64,000 nucleotides of DNA from Pseudomonadota bacterium (lineage in GTDB: Bacteria; Pseudomonadota; Alphaproteobacteria; Rhizobiales; Rhizobiaceae): the NCBI GenBank assembly GCA_023451735.1, contig JAEXYH010000071.1:167335-231334 (forward strand), given 5' to 3'. Position 1 is the stretch's first letter. Every line of letters starts with the position of its first letter. Under the pieces are notes generated by a model. It did no database searches. It saw only the letters and a program-made list of their open reading frames with translations, and was not told the origin of the DNA. The position numbers were made by a program, and so were the translations under genes. Positions 17,714 to 27,195 of the stretch are shown here, in pieces.

Positions 17714-18486
17714 TGCCGGCCAAAACACTGCAATGGCTCTTCGGAGCGCTGATGGCTGCATTCCTGATCGTTCCGCTTCTGGTCATGATGCCGCTTGCCT
17801 TCACCTCAAGCCTGCTTCTCGTCTATCCGATACCGTCATTCTCGTTTCGCTGGTTCGTCGAGCTGTTCACCGCACCGGCCTGGCAAAGGGCGATCGTCAA
17901 CAGCCTGATCATCGGCTTCGGAACCACGGTGCTGGCGACGGTTCTCGGCGTGCTGGCGGCGCTCGGCCTGCGGCGGCGCCTGCCGATGATCCGCACGCTG
18001 TTCATGCTGCCGATGGTGGTGCCCGCGGTGGTGCTCGGCATCGGCATGCAGATCCTGCTGGCGCGTATCGGGCTTGCCAATACGCATCTGGCGGTCATCA
18101 TCGCGCATACGGTCGTGGCGGTGCCCTTCGTCATCGTCAGCGTTTCCGGATCTCTGGCTGGCATAGACAGGCGGGTGGAGCTCGCGGCGGCAAGTCTTGG
18201 CGCTTCTCCGCAAAGAGTATTCGGCAAGGTTACGCTGCCGCTTGCCATGCCCGGCATCCTGACCGGTGCGGTTCTGGCATTTGCGACGTCGCTGGACGAG
18301 GTGGTGCTGACGCTGTTCGTCGCCGGGCCGAACCAGAGAACGCTGGCGCGCCAGATGTTTTCCACCATTCGTGACAATATCAGCCCGGCGATCGCGGCGG
18401 CGGCCTTCCTGTTCATCTTCGGCACACTGCTGCTTGCTGCCGTGGTGTTGATCGTCCGACGGAAAAAGGAGGTGGCTGCGATCTAG
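17713..18486 (+). CDS. ABC transporter permease (PotC-like)
   Basis: 257 residues with six TM segments and the EAA loop (E-L-A-A-A-S-L-G-A-S-P), the second permease of the PotDABC-like importer. Its ATG shares a base with the previous stop (TGATG). Length and topology are ordinary for PotC. It ends the operon; 194 bases separate it from the GntR start, and that space carries the regulator's predicted operator. Confidence 0.92.
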   Translation: MPAKTLQWLFGALMAAFLIVPLLVMMPLAFTSSLLLVYPIPSFSFRWFVELFTAPAWQRAIVNSLIIGFGTTVLATVLGVLAALGLRRRLPMIRTLFMLPMVVPAVVLGIGMQILLARIGLANTHLAVIIAHTVVAVPFVIVSVSGSLAGIDRRVELAAASLGASPQRVFGKVTLPLAMPGILTGAVLAFATSLDEVVLTLFVAGPNQRTLARQMFSTIRDNISPAIAAAAFLFIFGTLLLAAVVLIVRRKKEVAAI

Positions 18487-18629
18487 CGCCGCAGCCACGT
18501 TGTCGGATCTCCGCCAAACCTTCCTGTTGTTCCTTCTCGTAGGTGCCGAACACCCGCGGGACAGCGCTTTACTTGCAAAATCTCAGGATATTCCTTGCAA
18601 ACGACGAAGAAGAGGCTAGGGAGGAGCCG

Positions 18630-18643
18630 CGATATATCGGTAT
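18630..18643 (+). promoter_or_regulatory. Predicted GntR operator half-conserved copy (autoregulation site)
   Basis: CGATATATCGGTAT at 18630-18643 matches the right-hand part of the palindromes at 13357 and 20556; the left flank is degenerate (GCC in place of TAC). It lies 37 bp upstream of the GntR start codon, which suggests autoregulation. A TTGCAA hexamer at 18595 could be a -35 box. Confidence 0.55.
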
Positions 18644-18680
18644 GGCGCTGGCTGAAGCCGGTCATAGGAGGAGGGCCGAG

Positions 18681-19439
18681 ATGAACACACGTTTAAAGCA
18701 GTCCGGCTTCCTGCCGGGAAATGCTGCCAGTCAACCCAAGGCGCTGACGACCTATAATTACATCCGCCACGCGATTATCACGATGAAGATGGAGCCGGGC
18801 GCAACGATCAGCGAGAAGGAAACCTGCACGGAGCTCGGTGTATCGCGCACCCCGATGCGCGAGGCCGTGCTGCGGCTTGCGCAAGAGGGGCTGGTTAACG
18901 TGGTGCCGAGTGGCGGCACCTTCGTCAACAGCATCTCGCTGCGGGGGGTGATCGAGGGGCATCTCATCCGTTCCAGCCTCGAACTGCGGATGGTGCGGCT
19001 TGCTGCGCGTTCCTATGACGTTGTCCGTGATCGGGATTTTGATCTTTTGATGTTTCTGCAGAGCGATGCGGCTAAGCGTCAGGACGTTGACCAGTCCTTT
19101 GAAGTGGATAATGACTTTCACCGGCTGGTTTGCACGATGGCCGGTTTCCCGGATGTCTGGCAGACTATTCACAATGCGACCGGACAGCTTGACCGGATAA
19201 GGCGCTTCGCTATCCCGCGTTCAGGTTATTTCGACGAAGTCGAACAGGAGCATCGGGCCATTTACGAAGCGATCAAGGCCGGCGATGCCGATCGCGCCCA
19301 TGATCTCTTGCGGCAGCATCTCGATGACATCACGGCAGTCGTGGAGTATGTCGTTGCGGATCAGCCGGGCCTAATCGTGCAGGAACCCGGCTTTGATCTG
19401 TCGACGCTGGACGTCATGCTGGCGCCTCCGGCTCAATAG
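18681..19439 (+). CDS. GntR-family transcriptional regulator, FadR/FCD subfamily
   Basis: 252 residues from the ATG at 18681, which has AGGAGGAG upstream; a frame to 18543 adds unrelated residues. The winged helix-turn-helix occupies about 20-85 (ISEKETCTELGVSRTPMREAVLRLAQEGLV). An FCD effector domain follows, with Asp and His metal-type ligands (VDNDFHRL, EQEHRAIYE, RQHLDDI). FCD domains usually sense small carboxylates or sugar acids. A CGATATATCGG element in its own promoter, at the SDR/Pot-type operon and at the peptide-type operon suggests that it controls all three. A close paralogue is encoded at 32491. It overlaps the convergent GhrA-type gene by seven bases. Confidence 0.92.
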   Translation: MNTRLKQSGFLPGNAASQPKALTTYNYIRHAIITMKMEPGATISEKETCTELGVSRTPMREAVLRLAQEGLVNVVPSGGTFVNSISLRGVIEGHLIRSSLELRMVRLAARSYDVVRDRDFDLLMFLQSDAAKRQDVDQSFEVDNDFHRLVCTMAGFPDVWQTIHNATGQLDRIRRFAIPRSGYFDEVEQEHRAIYEAIKAGDADRAHDLLRQHLDDITAVVEYVVADQPGLIVQEPGFDLSTLDVMLAPPAQ

Positions 19440-20389
19440 CCGCTTTCACGACGACCGGGATTAAGCGGTTCCTGTCCTGCCAAAACCCGGGTGGCATTAT
19501 CGAAAATCTGCGCGGCGACATCCTTTGGATTGGGCATGGATGCGATATGCGGCGTGGCGAAGATTTTGGGATGGTTCCATAACAGACTATCCTCGGGGAG
19601 AGGTTCCTTGAGGAAGACGTCGAGGACCGCACCGCGCAGATGGCCGCCGTCGATCGCAGCCAACAGGTCGGCCTCCACCATATGCTCGCCGCGACCCATA
19701 TTGATGATTGCAGCGCCCGGTGGCAGGAGGGCGAACAGGCCTGCATTCAATATGCCGCGGGTGGCATCGGTGAGAGGAAGCAGGCAGATCAGCGCATCGC
19801 AGCCGGACAAAAAATCCGGCAGTTGCCCATCGCCGCAATAAGTGGCGATTTCCGCCTCTTCCTTAGGCGAGCGCGCCCATGCGCGAACATTGTAGTTGAG
19901 GGCGCGCAGACTGCATCCGACGGTTCGTCCAATTGCGCCGAAGCCCAATATGCCGACCGTGTAATCCTGCGCCGCTATCTGTGCAAGGCGCTCCCAGCGT
20001 TTGCGTGCGGCGTTTTGCAGATGACGGTCCATTTCCCGGTGGAACAGCAGCACGGACCAGATCGCATATTCCGCCATGCCAAGCGCATGCTGGCTGTCGA
20101 CGACACGGCAGACGGGGACGGCGGGAAGGTTCGGATCGGCGAAGATGTTGTCCAGGCCCGCGGCGATGCTGTGGACCATTTTCAGGTTCGGCATCTCCGC
20201 CAGAAGCCCATGCGGCGGGTTCCACGCTACGGCGACATCGGCGGTTTCGAAGCCGGGCTCGGGGTAAATGCTCAGCCGCACATTCAGGCCTGAAGCCTCG
20301 AATGCGGTTCTCAGAAAGGTGAGGTCGAGCGTGCTGCTGACTAGCGCGACGTGAGGGATCTTTGTGTCCGTCTGGCTCATCAATTCCAT
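19433..20389 (-). CDS. D-2-hydroxyacid dehydrogenase, glyoxylate/hydroxypyruvate reductase A type
   Basis: About 318 residues, reducing glyoxylate, hydroxypyruvate or another 2-oxoacid with NAD(P)H (or the reverse). The nucleotide-binding GFGAIG is at about 149-154. The catalytic Arg (NMGRG, about 233), Glu (FLKEPLPEDSLLW, about 262) and His (TPHIAS, about 281) are in place, and the EPLPEDSLLW stretch is typical of GhrA. Start choice is uncertain: ATGs at 20389 and 20380 and a TTG at 20398 are all in frame. Its 3' end overlaps the GntR gene by seven bases. The 5' side faces the peptide-type ABC operon across a 248-bp divergent promoter region. It probably disposes of a 2-oxoacid made by that pathway. 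Confidence 0.88.
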   Translation of the reverse strand: MELMSQTDTKIPHVALVSSTLDLTFLRTAFEASGLNVRLSIYPEPGFETADVAVAWNPPHGLLAEMPNLKMVHSIAAGLDNIFADPNLPAVPVCRVVDSQHALGMAEYAIWSVLLFHREMDRHLQNAARKRWERLAQIAAQDYTVGILGFGAIGRTVGCSLRALNYNVRAWARSPKEEAEIATYCGDGQLPDFLSGCDALICLLPLTDATRGILNAGLFALLPPGAAIINMGRGEHMVEADLLAAIDGGHLRGAVLDVFLKEPLPEDSLLWNHPKIFATPHIASMPNPKDVAAQIFDNATRVLAGQEPLNPGRRESGY

Positions 20390-20520
20390 CTTTATCAAGA
20401 CCTCATTGCTGCTGCTTATCTGTCTTCAAAGCATATGGCGTCGCGATTTTTCGCAATTGATTATTTTTTAAGCGGTCAGTTTTCAAGTTCAAGTTTTATG
20501 CAAAAAATCACCTGCCTTGC

Positions 20521-20571
20521 TTGACAGGTGCTAAAGCCCAGAGTCAAGATGATGCATCGATATATCGGTAT
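20521..20571 (+). promoter_or_regulatory. Promoter and GntR-type operator before the peptide-type ABC operon
   Basis: A consensus TTGACA (20521-20526) is followed 18 bp later by a weak -10 (CAAGAT, 20545-20550). ATCGATATATCGGTAT (20556-20571), whose 10-bp core CGATATATCG is palindromic, covers the expected start of transcription, 67 bp before the ATG. It is the third copy of the motif found at 13357 and 18630. A GATGCATC segment directly upstream also occurs next to the 13357 site. Confidence 0.6.
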
Positions 20572-20637
20572 ATTGTTGACCCGGTACGATCGCGAATTGA
20601 CGTCTGCACGTAAACGAAAATCCATAAGGGGAACTTC

Positions 20638-22185
20638 ATGCGACGACTGATTTCTGCATCTTTAGCCCTTTTCATGACGACGACAGCGGCCTTTGCCCAG
20701 GCCGTACCGGGTGGCAAACTGAACCTCATTGTTCAGCCAGAGCCGCCAAGCATCATGATCGGCACCACCACCAACGGCCCGGCTCTGCTCGTCGGCGGCA
20801 ATATCTACGAAAGCCTGCTGCGCTACGACGAGAACCTCAAACCCGAGCCGTCGCTTGCCAAGTCGTGGACGGTCTCCGATGACGGCCTGACCTATACGTT
20901 CACGCTGCAGGATGACGTGAAGTGGCATGACGGCAAGCCGATGACCTCGGCCGACGTGCTGTTTTCCGCCAACGACTATCTGATGAAGATGCAACCGCGT
21001 CATCGCAACCTGATGACCCATGTGGAAAGCGTCACGGCGCCGGACGACAAGACCGTCGTGTTCAAGCTGAAGCAGCCCTTTGAGGCCTTTATCCGCGGCT
21101 TGGCCTTCTACACGATGCCGGTCCTGCCCAAGCATATCTATGAGGGCACCGACTACGCCACCAATCCGGCCAACGACAAGCCGATCGGCACCGGCCCGTT
21201 CAAGTTCGACGAATGGAAGCGCGGCAGCTACATCCATCTTGTCAAGAACCCGGACTATTACGTGAAGGGCAAGCCCTATCTCGACGAACTGTATTACCAG
21301 GTCATTCCCGATGGCGCATCGCGTTCGGTCGCATTCGAGACCGGCAATATCGACGTGGTGCCGGGCGGCTCGGTCGAGAATTTCGACATTCCGCGGCTGA
21401 AGGATCTGCCCAATACCTGCACGACGGAAAAGGGCTGGGAATATTTCGCACCGCTCTCATGGCTGTGGCTCAACAACCGCAAGCCGCCGATGGACAATGT
21501 GAAGTTCCGTCAGGCGGTGATGTATGCGCTCGACCGCGAATTCGCCAAGGACGTCCTGTGGAACGGTTACGGCAAGGTTGCGACCGGGCCGCTGTCGTCA
21601 AAGCTTCCCTTCTACAAAGATGTTGAGCCGAAATACGCGCATGATGTCGACAAGGCCAAGGAACTGCTCAAGGAAATCGGCTATGACGGCAAGCCCCTGA
21701 AGCTCCTGCCGCTTCCCTATGGCGAAACCTGGCAGCGCTGGGCGGAAGCCGTGAAGCAGAATCTCGAAGAGGTCGGCATTCCGATCGAAATCGAAGCGGC
21801 CGACGTTGCGGGTTGGAACCAGCGCACATCCAACTGGGAATACGACATCGCCTTCACCTATCTCTATCAGAATGGTGACCCGGCAATCGGCGTGGACCGG
21901 AACTACAAGACCTCGCAGATCGCCAAGGGCAATCCGTTCAACAACGTCGAGGGTTATTCCAACCCTGAACTCGACAAGCTGTTCGATGAGGCTGCTGTCG
22001 CCTATCCAGCGTCCAAGCGTCAGGAGCTTTACGAACAGGCGCAGAAGAAGCTGCAGGAAGATGTTCCTGTCGCCTGGTTGCTCGAACTCGGCTTCCCGAC
22101 GATCTACAACTGCAAGGTTCAGGATATCGTGACGACCGCATCCGGCCTGCCGGAATCCATGCGCGACGCCTGGATCAAGAAATAA
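20638..22185 (+). CDS. ABC transporter substrate-binding protein, family 5 (DppA-like)
   Basis: A 515-residue periplasmic receptor with a signal peptide (MRRLISASLALFMTTTAAFAQ, cleavage near residue 21). Family 5 marks include LLRYDENLKPEPSLAKSW, the D-G-K-P-M-T-S-A-D-V block and IGTGPF. Start and AGGGGAA site are unambiguous. It is the first gene of a long plus-strand operon, directly upstream of the DppB/DppC-like permeases and a fused ATPase. Ligands of this class are di- or oligopeptides and other bulky polar compounds. The enzymes downstream suggest an amide- or carbamoyl-containing amino compound. Confidence 0.92.
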   Translation: MRRLISASLALFMTTTAAFAQAVPGGKLNLIVQPEPPSIMIGTTTNGPALLVGGNIYESLLRYDENLKPEPSLAKSWTVSDDGLTYTFTLQDDVKWHDGKPMTSADVLFSANDYLMKMQPRHRNLMTHVESVTAPDDKTVVFKLKQPFEAFIRGLAFYTMPVLPKHIYEGTDYATNPANDKPIGTGPFKFDEWKRGSYIHLVKNPDYYVKGKPYLDELYYQVIPDGASRSVAFETGNIDVVPGGSVENFDIPRLKDLPNTCTTEKGWEYFAPLSWLWLNNRKPPMDNVKFRQAVMYALDREFAKDVLWNGYGKVATGPLSSKLPFYKDVEPKYAHDVDKAKELLKEIGYDGKPLKLLPLPYGETWQRWAEAVKQNLEEVGIPIEIEAADVAGWNQRTSNWEYDIAFTYLYQNGDPAIGVDRNYKTSQIAKGNPFNNVEGYSNPELDKLFDEAAVAYPASKRQELYEQAQKKLQEDVPVAWLLELGFPTIYNCKVQDIVTTASGLPESMRDAWIKK

Positions 22186-22251
22186 GCCGGTAGCAGGCGG
22201 AGATCCGTCTCCGCCTAGCCCATCCTGGACCTGAAAAATCTAGTCGGAGCT

Positions 22252-23229
22252 ATGCTCATGCTGAGATTCATCTCGGGGCGGCTGCTGAAGGCAGTCGTGA
22301 TCCTGATCTGCATCACCGTGCTCAATTTTTTCCTCATCCATGCCGCGCCTGGCGATCCGGCGGCAGTCATGGCGGGGGAGGCAGGTGATGCCGATCCTGC
22401 CTTCCTGCAACAGCTCAGAGAGCGTTTCGGCCTCGACAAGCCACTTTATGTGCAGCTCTGGATCTATGTCTCCTCCGTCGTCCAGTTCGATCTCGGTTAT
22501 TCCTATCGCCAGCAATTGCCGGTGCTGCAACTGATCGGCGAGCGCCTGCCGGCGACACTGCTTCTTTCCCTTTCCGCCTTCGTGATCTCGCTCGGCCTTG
22601 GTGTTGCGGCCGGTGCCTTTGCCTCCGCTCGCCAGGGAAAGTGGGCCGATACGATCATCTCGCTGGTCGCCTTGATCTTCTACGCGACGCCGCTGTTCTG
22701 GCTGGCGCTGATGGGCGTGTTGCTGTTTTCCGTCCAGCTCGGCTGGCTGCCCGGCTTCGGTTACGAAACCGTCGGCGCGAACCATACCGGTTTTGCCCGC
22801 GCGCTCGATATCTTCCTGCACCTGATCCTGCCGGCGATGACGCTCGGGCTGTTCTTCATGGCGGTCTATGCCCGCATGACCCGTGCCTCGATGCTGGAAG
22901 TCGGCCAGCTTGATTTCGTCAAGACCGCCAAGGCAAAGGGCTTGCGTCCCGGCGTCATCCAGCGCCGCCATGTGCTGCGCAATGCGCTTCTGCCGGTCGT
23001 CACCCTTGCCGGCCTGCAGGCAGGGCAGCTCGTCGGCGGCGCGGTGCTGATCGAAACGGTGTTTGCCTGGCCGGGCATCGGCCGGCTGATGTTCGATGCC
23101 CTTTCGCAGCGTGACTACAATCTGCTGCTCGGCGTCTTTGTCGTCTCGGCCGCGATGGTGCTGCTCTTCAACCTCATCACCGACGTGCTTTACCGCCTCG
23201 TCGATCCGCGCATCAAGGTGGCGTCATGA
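22252..23229 (+). CDS. ABC transporter permease, DppB/GsiC-like
   Basis: A 325-residue inner-membrane permease. It has the TM1 plus periplasmic PGDPA segment, then five more TM helices and the EAA loop L-D-F-V-K-T-A-K-A-K-G-L, all typical of DppB. Two in-frame ATGs (22252, 22258) are possible; a CGGAG sequence upstream does not decide. It overlaps the next gene by four bases (ATGA). Confidence 0.93.
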   Translation: MLMLRFISGRLLKAVVILICITVLNFFLIHAAPGDPAAVMAGEAGDADPAFLQQLRERFGLDKPLYVQLWIYVSSVVQFDLGYSYRQQLPVLQLIGERLPATLLLSLSAFVISLGLGVAAGAFASARQGKWADTIISLVALIFYATPLFWLALMGVLLFSVQLGWLPGFGYETVGANHTGFARALDIFLHLILPAMTLGLFFMAVYARMTRASMLEVGQLDFVKTAKAKGLRPGVIQRRHVLRNALLPVVTLAGLQAGQLVGGAVLIETVFAWPGIGRLMFDALSQRDYNLLLGVFVVSAAMVLLFNLITDVLYRLVDPRIKVAS

Positions 23230-24065
23230 AGGATTTCTGGAAACGTTTTTCGCAGAACCGCGGCGCCGTCGTCGGTCTGGTCATCCTGCTTCTGGTCGTC
23301 ATTCTGTCGATCGTCGCTCCATTCATCTTTACCAAGTCGCCCTGGGCGATGGTGCAGCGGCCGTTCATTCCGCCCTTCACCATGGACGCTTTCGTGCTCG
23401 GCACCGATCCGATGGGACGCGACCTTGCGGCGGGTCTCGCCCACGGCGCACGGGTTTCCCTGCTGGTCGGGCTCGTATCGACCGTCGTTTCGCTGCTGAT
23501 CGGCATTCCGATCGGCGCAATTGCCGGATATTTCGGCGGCTGGGTCGACGACCTGCTGATGCGGTTCACCGAATTCTTCCAGAGCGTGCCGAGCTTCGCG
23601 TTGGCCGTGGTGCTGGTGGCGATCTTCCAGCCGAGCATCTATTCGATCGTCATCTCGATTGCCGTGGTCTCCTGGCCGCCGGTGGCGCGCTTGCTGCGCG
23701 GCGAGGTTATGTCGCTCCGGTCGCGTGAATTCGTCGAGGCCGCCGTGCTTTCCGGCCAGACGCATTCGACGATCATCTGGCGGCAGATCCTGCCGAACAC
23801 GCTCTCGCCGATCATCGTCCTGGCCTCGATGATGGTGGCGGCGGCGATCCTGATCGAAAGCTCGCTGTCTTTCCTGGGGCTGGGCGACCGCAACATCATG
23901 TCCTGGGGCTATATCATCGGTGCCGGCCGCACCGTGATCCGTCAGGCCTGGTGGGTGAGCTTCTTCCCCGGCCTTGCAATCCTTCTGACCGTGCTGGCGC
24001 TCAATCTTGTCGGCGAAGGGCTGAACGACGCCCTCAACCCGCGCCTTGCGCGCAAGGGGAGGTAA
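23226..24065 (+). CDS. ABC transporter permease, DppC/GsiD-like
   Basis: 279 residues, the second permease of the peptide-type importer. The N-terminal FWKRFSQNRGAVVGLVIL is the usual DppC entry helix. The D-P-M-G-R-D loop and the EAA segment (R-E-F-V-E-A-A-V-L-S-G) are present, and the LSFLGLGD motif lies near the C-terminus. The start overlaps the DppB-like stop, and the fused ATPase follows after two bases. Confidence 0.93.
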   Translation: MKDFWKRFSQNRGAVVGLVILLLVVILSIVAPFIFTKSPWAMVQRPFIPPFTMDAFVLGTDPMGRDLAAGLAHGARVSLLVGLVSTVVSLLIGIPIGAIAGYFGGWVDDLLMRFTEFFQSVPSFALAVVLVAIFQPSIYSIVISIAVVSWPPVARLLRGEVMSLRSREFVEAAVLSGQTHSTIIWRQILPNTLSPIIVLASMMVAAAILIESSLSFLGLGDRNIMSWGYIIGAGRTVIRQAWWVSFFPGLAILLTVLALNLVGEGLNDALNPRLARKGR

Positions 24066-24067
24066 CC

Positions 24068-25771
24068 ATGGCAGGCATGATCGACACCAATGCCGTGACA
24101 TCCGACGAAACCGCTGCCGCCGTCATCCATCCGGGTGCACTGAAGGAAGAGGGAAGGGGCGAACCGGTCGTCCATATCGACAGGCTGAGCATCGCACTTC
24201 CGGACGGCGCCGATCGCCCCTATGCGGTCGACCGCGTCAGCTTCAAGCTTTTTCCCGGCGAGATGCTCTGCGTGGTCGGCGAAAGCGGCTCGGGCAAGTC
24301 CATGTCGGCCAATGCGCTGATGGGGCTTCTTCCCGATACGGTGCGTGTGGCTCAGGGGCGTATCCTGCTTGGCGCTACCGATCTGATCACCATGCCGGCG
24401 GAGGCGCTCTACGCCATTCGCGGTCGCCGGGTAGCGATGATCTTCCAGGAGCCGATGTCGGCGTTGAACCCGCTGATGAAAGTGTCGGCGCAGATCGAAG
24501 AAGTGTTCGAGGCGCATGGTCTTCTGACGCCAAGGGAACGGAAGGAAAAGGCGTTGTCGCTTCTGACGGAGGTCGGCTTGCCAGATCCGCCGCGAGCCGC
24601 CGATAGCTATCCGTTCCAGCTTTCCGGTGGCCAGCGTCAGCGTGTGATTATCGCCATGGCGCTGGCGCTCGAGCCGGAAGTGCTGATCGCCGACGAGCCG
24701 ACAACGGCGCTCGACGTGACGACGCAGGCGCAGATCCTGAAACTCATTGCCGGGCTCCAGAAGGAGCGCAACATGGCGGTGATGTTCATCACCCACGATT
24801 TCGGCGTCGTAGCCGAGATCGCCGACTATGTGACGGTGATGCAGCTCGGCCGTATCGTCGAGCAGGGAACGGCCGAAGAGGTGCTTTTCTCGCCGCAGCA
24901 CCCCTATACGAAGAAGCTGATCGCGGCGATCCCGAAGGGCAGCGATGGTGTCGCTACCGTCGAGGCTCGCGAACCGCTTCTCGCTGTCGAGAAGCTTTCA
25001 AAGATCTATCGCATGGGCGGCGGGCTGTTTTCCAAGGCGCGTGAAGTGCATGCCGTCAAGGACGTGTCGTTCACGCTCGGTCGCGGCGAAACGCTCGGCA
25101 TCGTCGGCGAAAGCGGATCGGGCAAGTCTTCGGTCGGGCGCTGCCTTGTGCGGTTGCAGGACCCCGAAAGCGGCCGTGTTCTGCTTGGCGGACAGGACAT
25201 GGCGCATCTGAGGGGCGAGGAACTGCGCGCCATGCGCCGCCGGATGCAGATGATCTTCCAGGACCCGTACTCGTCGCTCAACCCGCGCGAAAAAGTCGGT
25301 CGCATCATCGCATCGGGGCCGATCGCCTATGGTGAGGATGAGAAAAAGGCGCTGGCACGCGCCGCCGAACTGATGGAGATGGTCGGGCTCGATCCCAAAG
25401 CGACCAACCGTTTTCCGCACGAATTTTCCGGCGGTCAGCGGCAGCGTATCGGCATTGCCCGGGCGCTTGCGCTCGAACCCGAGATCATCATCGCCGACGA
25501 GGCGGTGTCTGCACTCGACGTTTCGATCCAGGCTCAGGTTCTGGAACTGCTTGGCCAGCTGAAAAAAGACCTCAACCTCTCCCTCGTCTTCATCACCCAT
25601 GACCTGCGCGTCGCCGCCAAGATCTGCGACCGCGTGATGGTGATGCAGAAGGGCGAGGTCGTCGAACTCGGTACGGGGAGCGAGATCTTCGACACGCCCC
25701 GGCACCTCTACACGAAAAGCCTGATCGAGGCCATTCCCGGTCGGGCAAAGGAAGCGCTGATGACGGCTTGA
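24068..25771 (+). CDS. Fused dipeptide-type ABC ATPase (DppD-DppF fusion, GsiA-like)
   Basis: 567 residues from the ATG at 24068 (AGGGGAGGT upstream), with two complete ATPase domains. Domain 1: Walker A GESGSGKS 71-78, LSGGQRQR from 185, Walker B LIADE 206-210. Domain 2: GESGSGKS 347-354, FSGGQRQR from 453, Walker B IIADE 474-478. A short linker near 290-305 joins them, and each half ends in the oligopeptide-type C-terminal region ([19 protein letters not shown]). In Dpp systems these are two genes; fusion is common in GsiA and in rhizobial importers. It energises the permeases encoded just upstream. Confidence 0.93.
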   Translation: MAGMIDTNAVTSDETAAAVIHPGALKEEGRGEPVVHIDRLSIALPDGADRPYAVDRVSFKLFPGEMLCVVGESGSGKSMSANALMGLLPDTVRVAQGRILLGATDLITMPAEALYAIRGRRVAMIFQEPMSALNPLMKVSAQIEEVFEAHGLLTPRERKEKALSLLTEVGLPDPPRAADSYPFQLSGGQRQRVIIAMALALEPEVLIADEPTTALDVTTQAQILKLIAGLQKERNMAVMFITHDFGVVAEIADYVTVMQLGRIVEQGTAEEVLFSPQHPYTKKLIAAIPKGSDGVATVEAREPLLAVEKLSKIYRMGGGLFSKAREVHAVKDVSFTLGRGETLGIVGESGSGKSSVGRCLVRLQDPESGRVLLGGQDMAHLRGEELRAMRRRMQMIFQDPYSSLNPREKVGRIIASGPIAYGEDEKKALARAAELMEMVGLDPKATNRFPHEFSGGQRQRIGIARALALEPEIIIADEAVSALDVSIQAQVLELLGQLKKDLNLSLVFITHDLRVAAKICDRVMVMQKGEVVELGTGSEIFDTPRHLYTKSLIEAIPGRAKEALMTA

Positions 25772-25824
25772 GCCCGTCGGATATCAATCAATCTGGGCAA
25801 CAGAGCCCGCTTATGGAGCAGCAC

Positions 25825-27177
25825 ATGACGATTATGCCGAACTCGGTCGAAGCCCGCGACATGGCCTATCAGATGCATCCGATGGTCAATCTTCGGAAAT
25901 ACGAAAAAACCGGCGGCCTCGTGATCGAGAGCGGCGACGGTATCTATGTTACCGACAATACCGGCAAGCGCTATATCGAGGGCCTGGCCGGCCTGTGGTC
26001 GGTGGCGCTCGGTTTCGGCGAAAAGCGGCTGGCGGAAGTCGCCAAGGCGCAGATGGAAAAGCTGCCCTATTACCACAGCTTCTCCTACAAGACGCATGGG
26101 CCGTCGATCGATCTGGCCGAGATGTTGGTCAAGATCGCACCGGTGCCGATGTCGAAGGTGCACTTCACCTCCTCCGGTTCCGAAGCCAACGACCTTGCCT
26201 GCAAAATGGTCTGGTACCGCTCCAACGCGCTCGGCAAGAAGGAGAAGAAGAAGATCATCGGCCGGATCAAGGGCTATCACGGTGTGACGATCGCCTCGGG
26301 CTCGATCACCGGCCTGCCGCGCAACCATGAAAGCTTCGATCTGCCGCTCGACCGTATGGTTCATACGTCCTGCCCGTCCTATGTGCATTTCGGCCTCGAA
26401 GGCGAAAGCGAAGCCGATTTCACCAAGCGCATGCTGAAGGATCTGGAAGACCTGATCCTCAAGGAAGGCCCCGAAACGATCGCCGCCTTCTGGGGCGAGC
26501 CGGTGATGGGCGCCGGCGGCGTGCTGATGCCCTCGGACGGCTACTGGGCCGGCGTTCAGGCGATCCTGAAGAAATACGACATCCTTCTCGCCGCCGACGA
26601 AGTCATCTGCGGCTTCGGCCGCACCGGCAAGATGTTCGCCTGCGAGACGCTCGGCATCGAGCCCGACGTGCTTGTCGTGTCGAAGCAGATCTCATCGTCC
26701 TACATGCCGCTTTCGGCGATCATCATGAACGACCATTTCTATCAGCCGATCGCCGACGAGAGCGACCGCATCGGCGTCTTCGGCCACGGCTTTACCGCCT
26801 CCGGCCATCCGGTCGCGACCGCGGTTGGTCTCGAAAACCTGAAGATCATCCAGGAGCGGGATCTGGTCGGCAACGTCGCACGGCTGGAAGAAAAGTTCCT
26901 CGGGGGACTGGCAGAACTGGCCAAGCATCCGCTTGCGCATTCCTCGCGCGGCGTCGGCCTGCTCGGCGCGCTGGAAATCAAGCCCTGGGCGGATGCCAAT
27001 GCCGGTGACGCCGCTGCAGCGATTGCGGCCGCATGCCAGGACGAGGGCCTGATCATCCGCAATATCGGTGAGGCCATCTGCTTCTGCCCGCCGCTGATCA
27101 TCACCGCCGAGCAGATCGACGACATGTTCGGCGCCGTTGCCCGCGCACTGGATACGGTCGCCGCTACGCGCGCCTAA
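25825..27177 (+). CDS. Class III PLP-dependent aminotransferase (omega-amino acid type)
   Basis: 450 residues from the ATG at 25825, which has GGAG seven bases upstream; an ATG at 25813 lacks such a site. It is a class III (ornithine/GABA aminotransferase-type) enzyme. The PLP-binding Lys is about residue 287 (VVSKQISSSY) and the Asp that holds the pyridine nitrogen about 258 (AADEVICGFGRTGK). GSEAND binds the phosphate and SYMPLSA follows the Lys. Such enzymes move an amino group from an omega-amine or beta-amino acid to pyruvate or 2-oxoglutarate. It follows the importer genes by 53 bp and precedes an amidase, so it probably handles the amine freed by that enzyme. It is not closely similar to the second class III enzyme at 29781. 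Confidence 0.9.
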   Translation: MTIMPNSVEARDMAYQMHPMVNLRKYEKTGGLVIESGDGIYVTDNTGKRYIEGLAGLWSVALGFGEKRLAEVAKAQMEKLPYYHSFSYKTHGPSIDLAEMLVKIAPVPMSKVHFTSSGSEANDLACKMVWYRSNALGKKEKKKIIGRIKGYHGVTIASGSITGLPRNHESFDLPLDRMVHTSCPSYVHFGLEGESEADFTKRMLKDLEDLILKEGPETIAAFWGEPVMGAGGVLMPSDGYWAGVQAILKKYDILLAADEVICGFGRTGKMFACETLGIEPDVLVVSKQISSSYMPLSAIIMNDHFYQPIADESDRIGVFGHGFTASGHPVATAVGLENLKIIQERDLVGNVARLEEKFLGGLAELAKHPLAHSSRGVGLLGALEIKPWADANAGDAAAAIAAACQDEGLIIRNIGEAICFCPPLIITAEQIDDMFGAVARALDTVAATRA

Positions 27178-27195
27178 ACATCGAGGATCGAGAAC

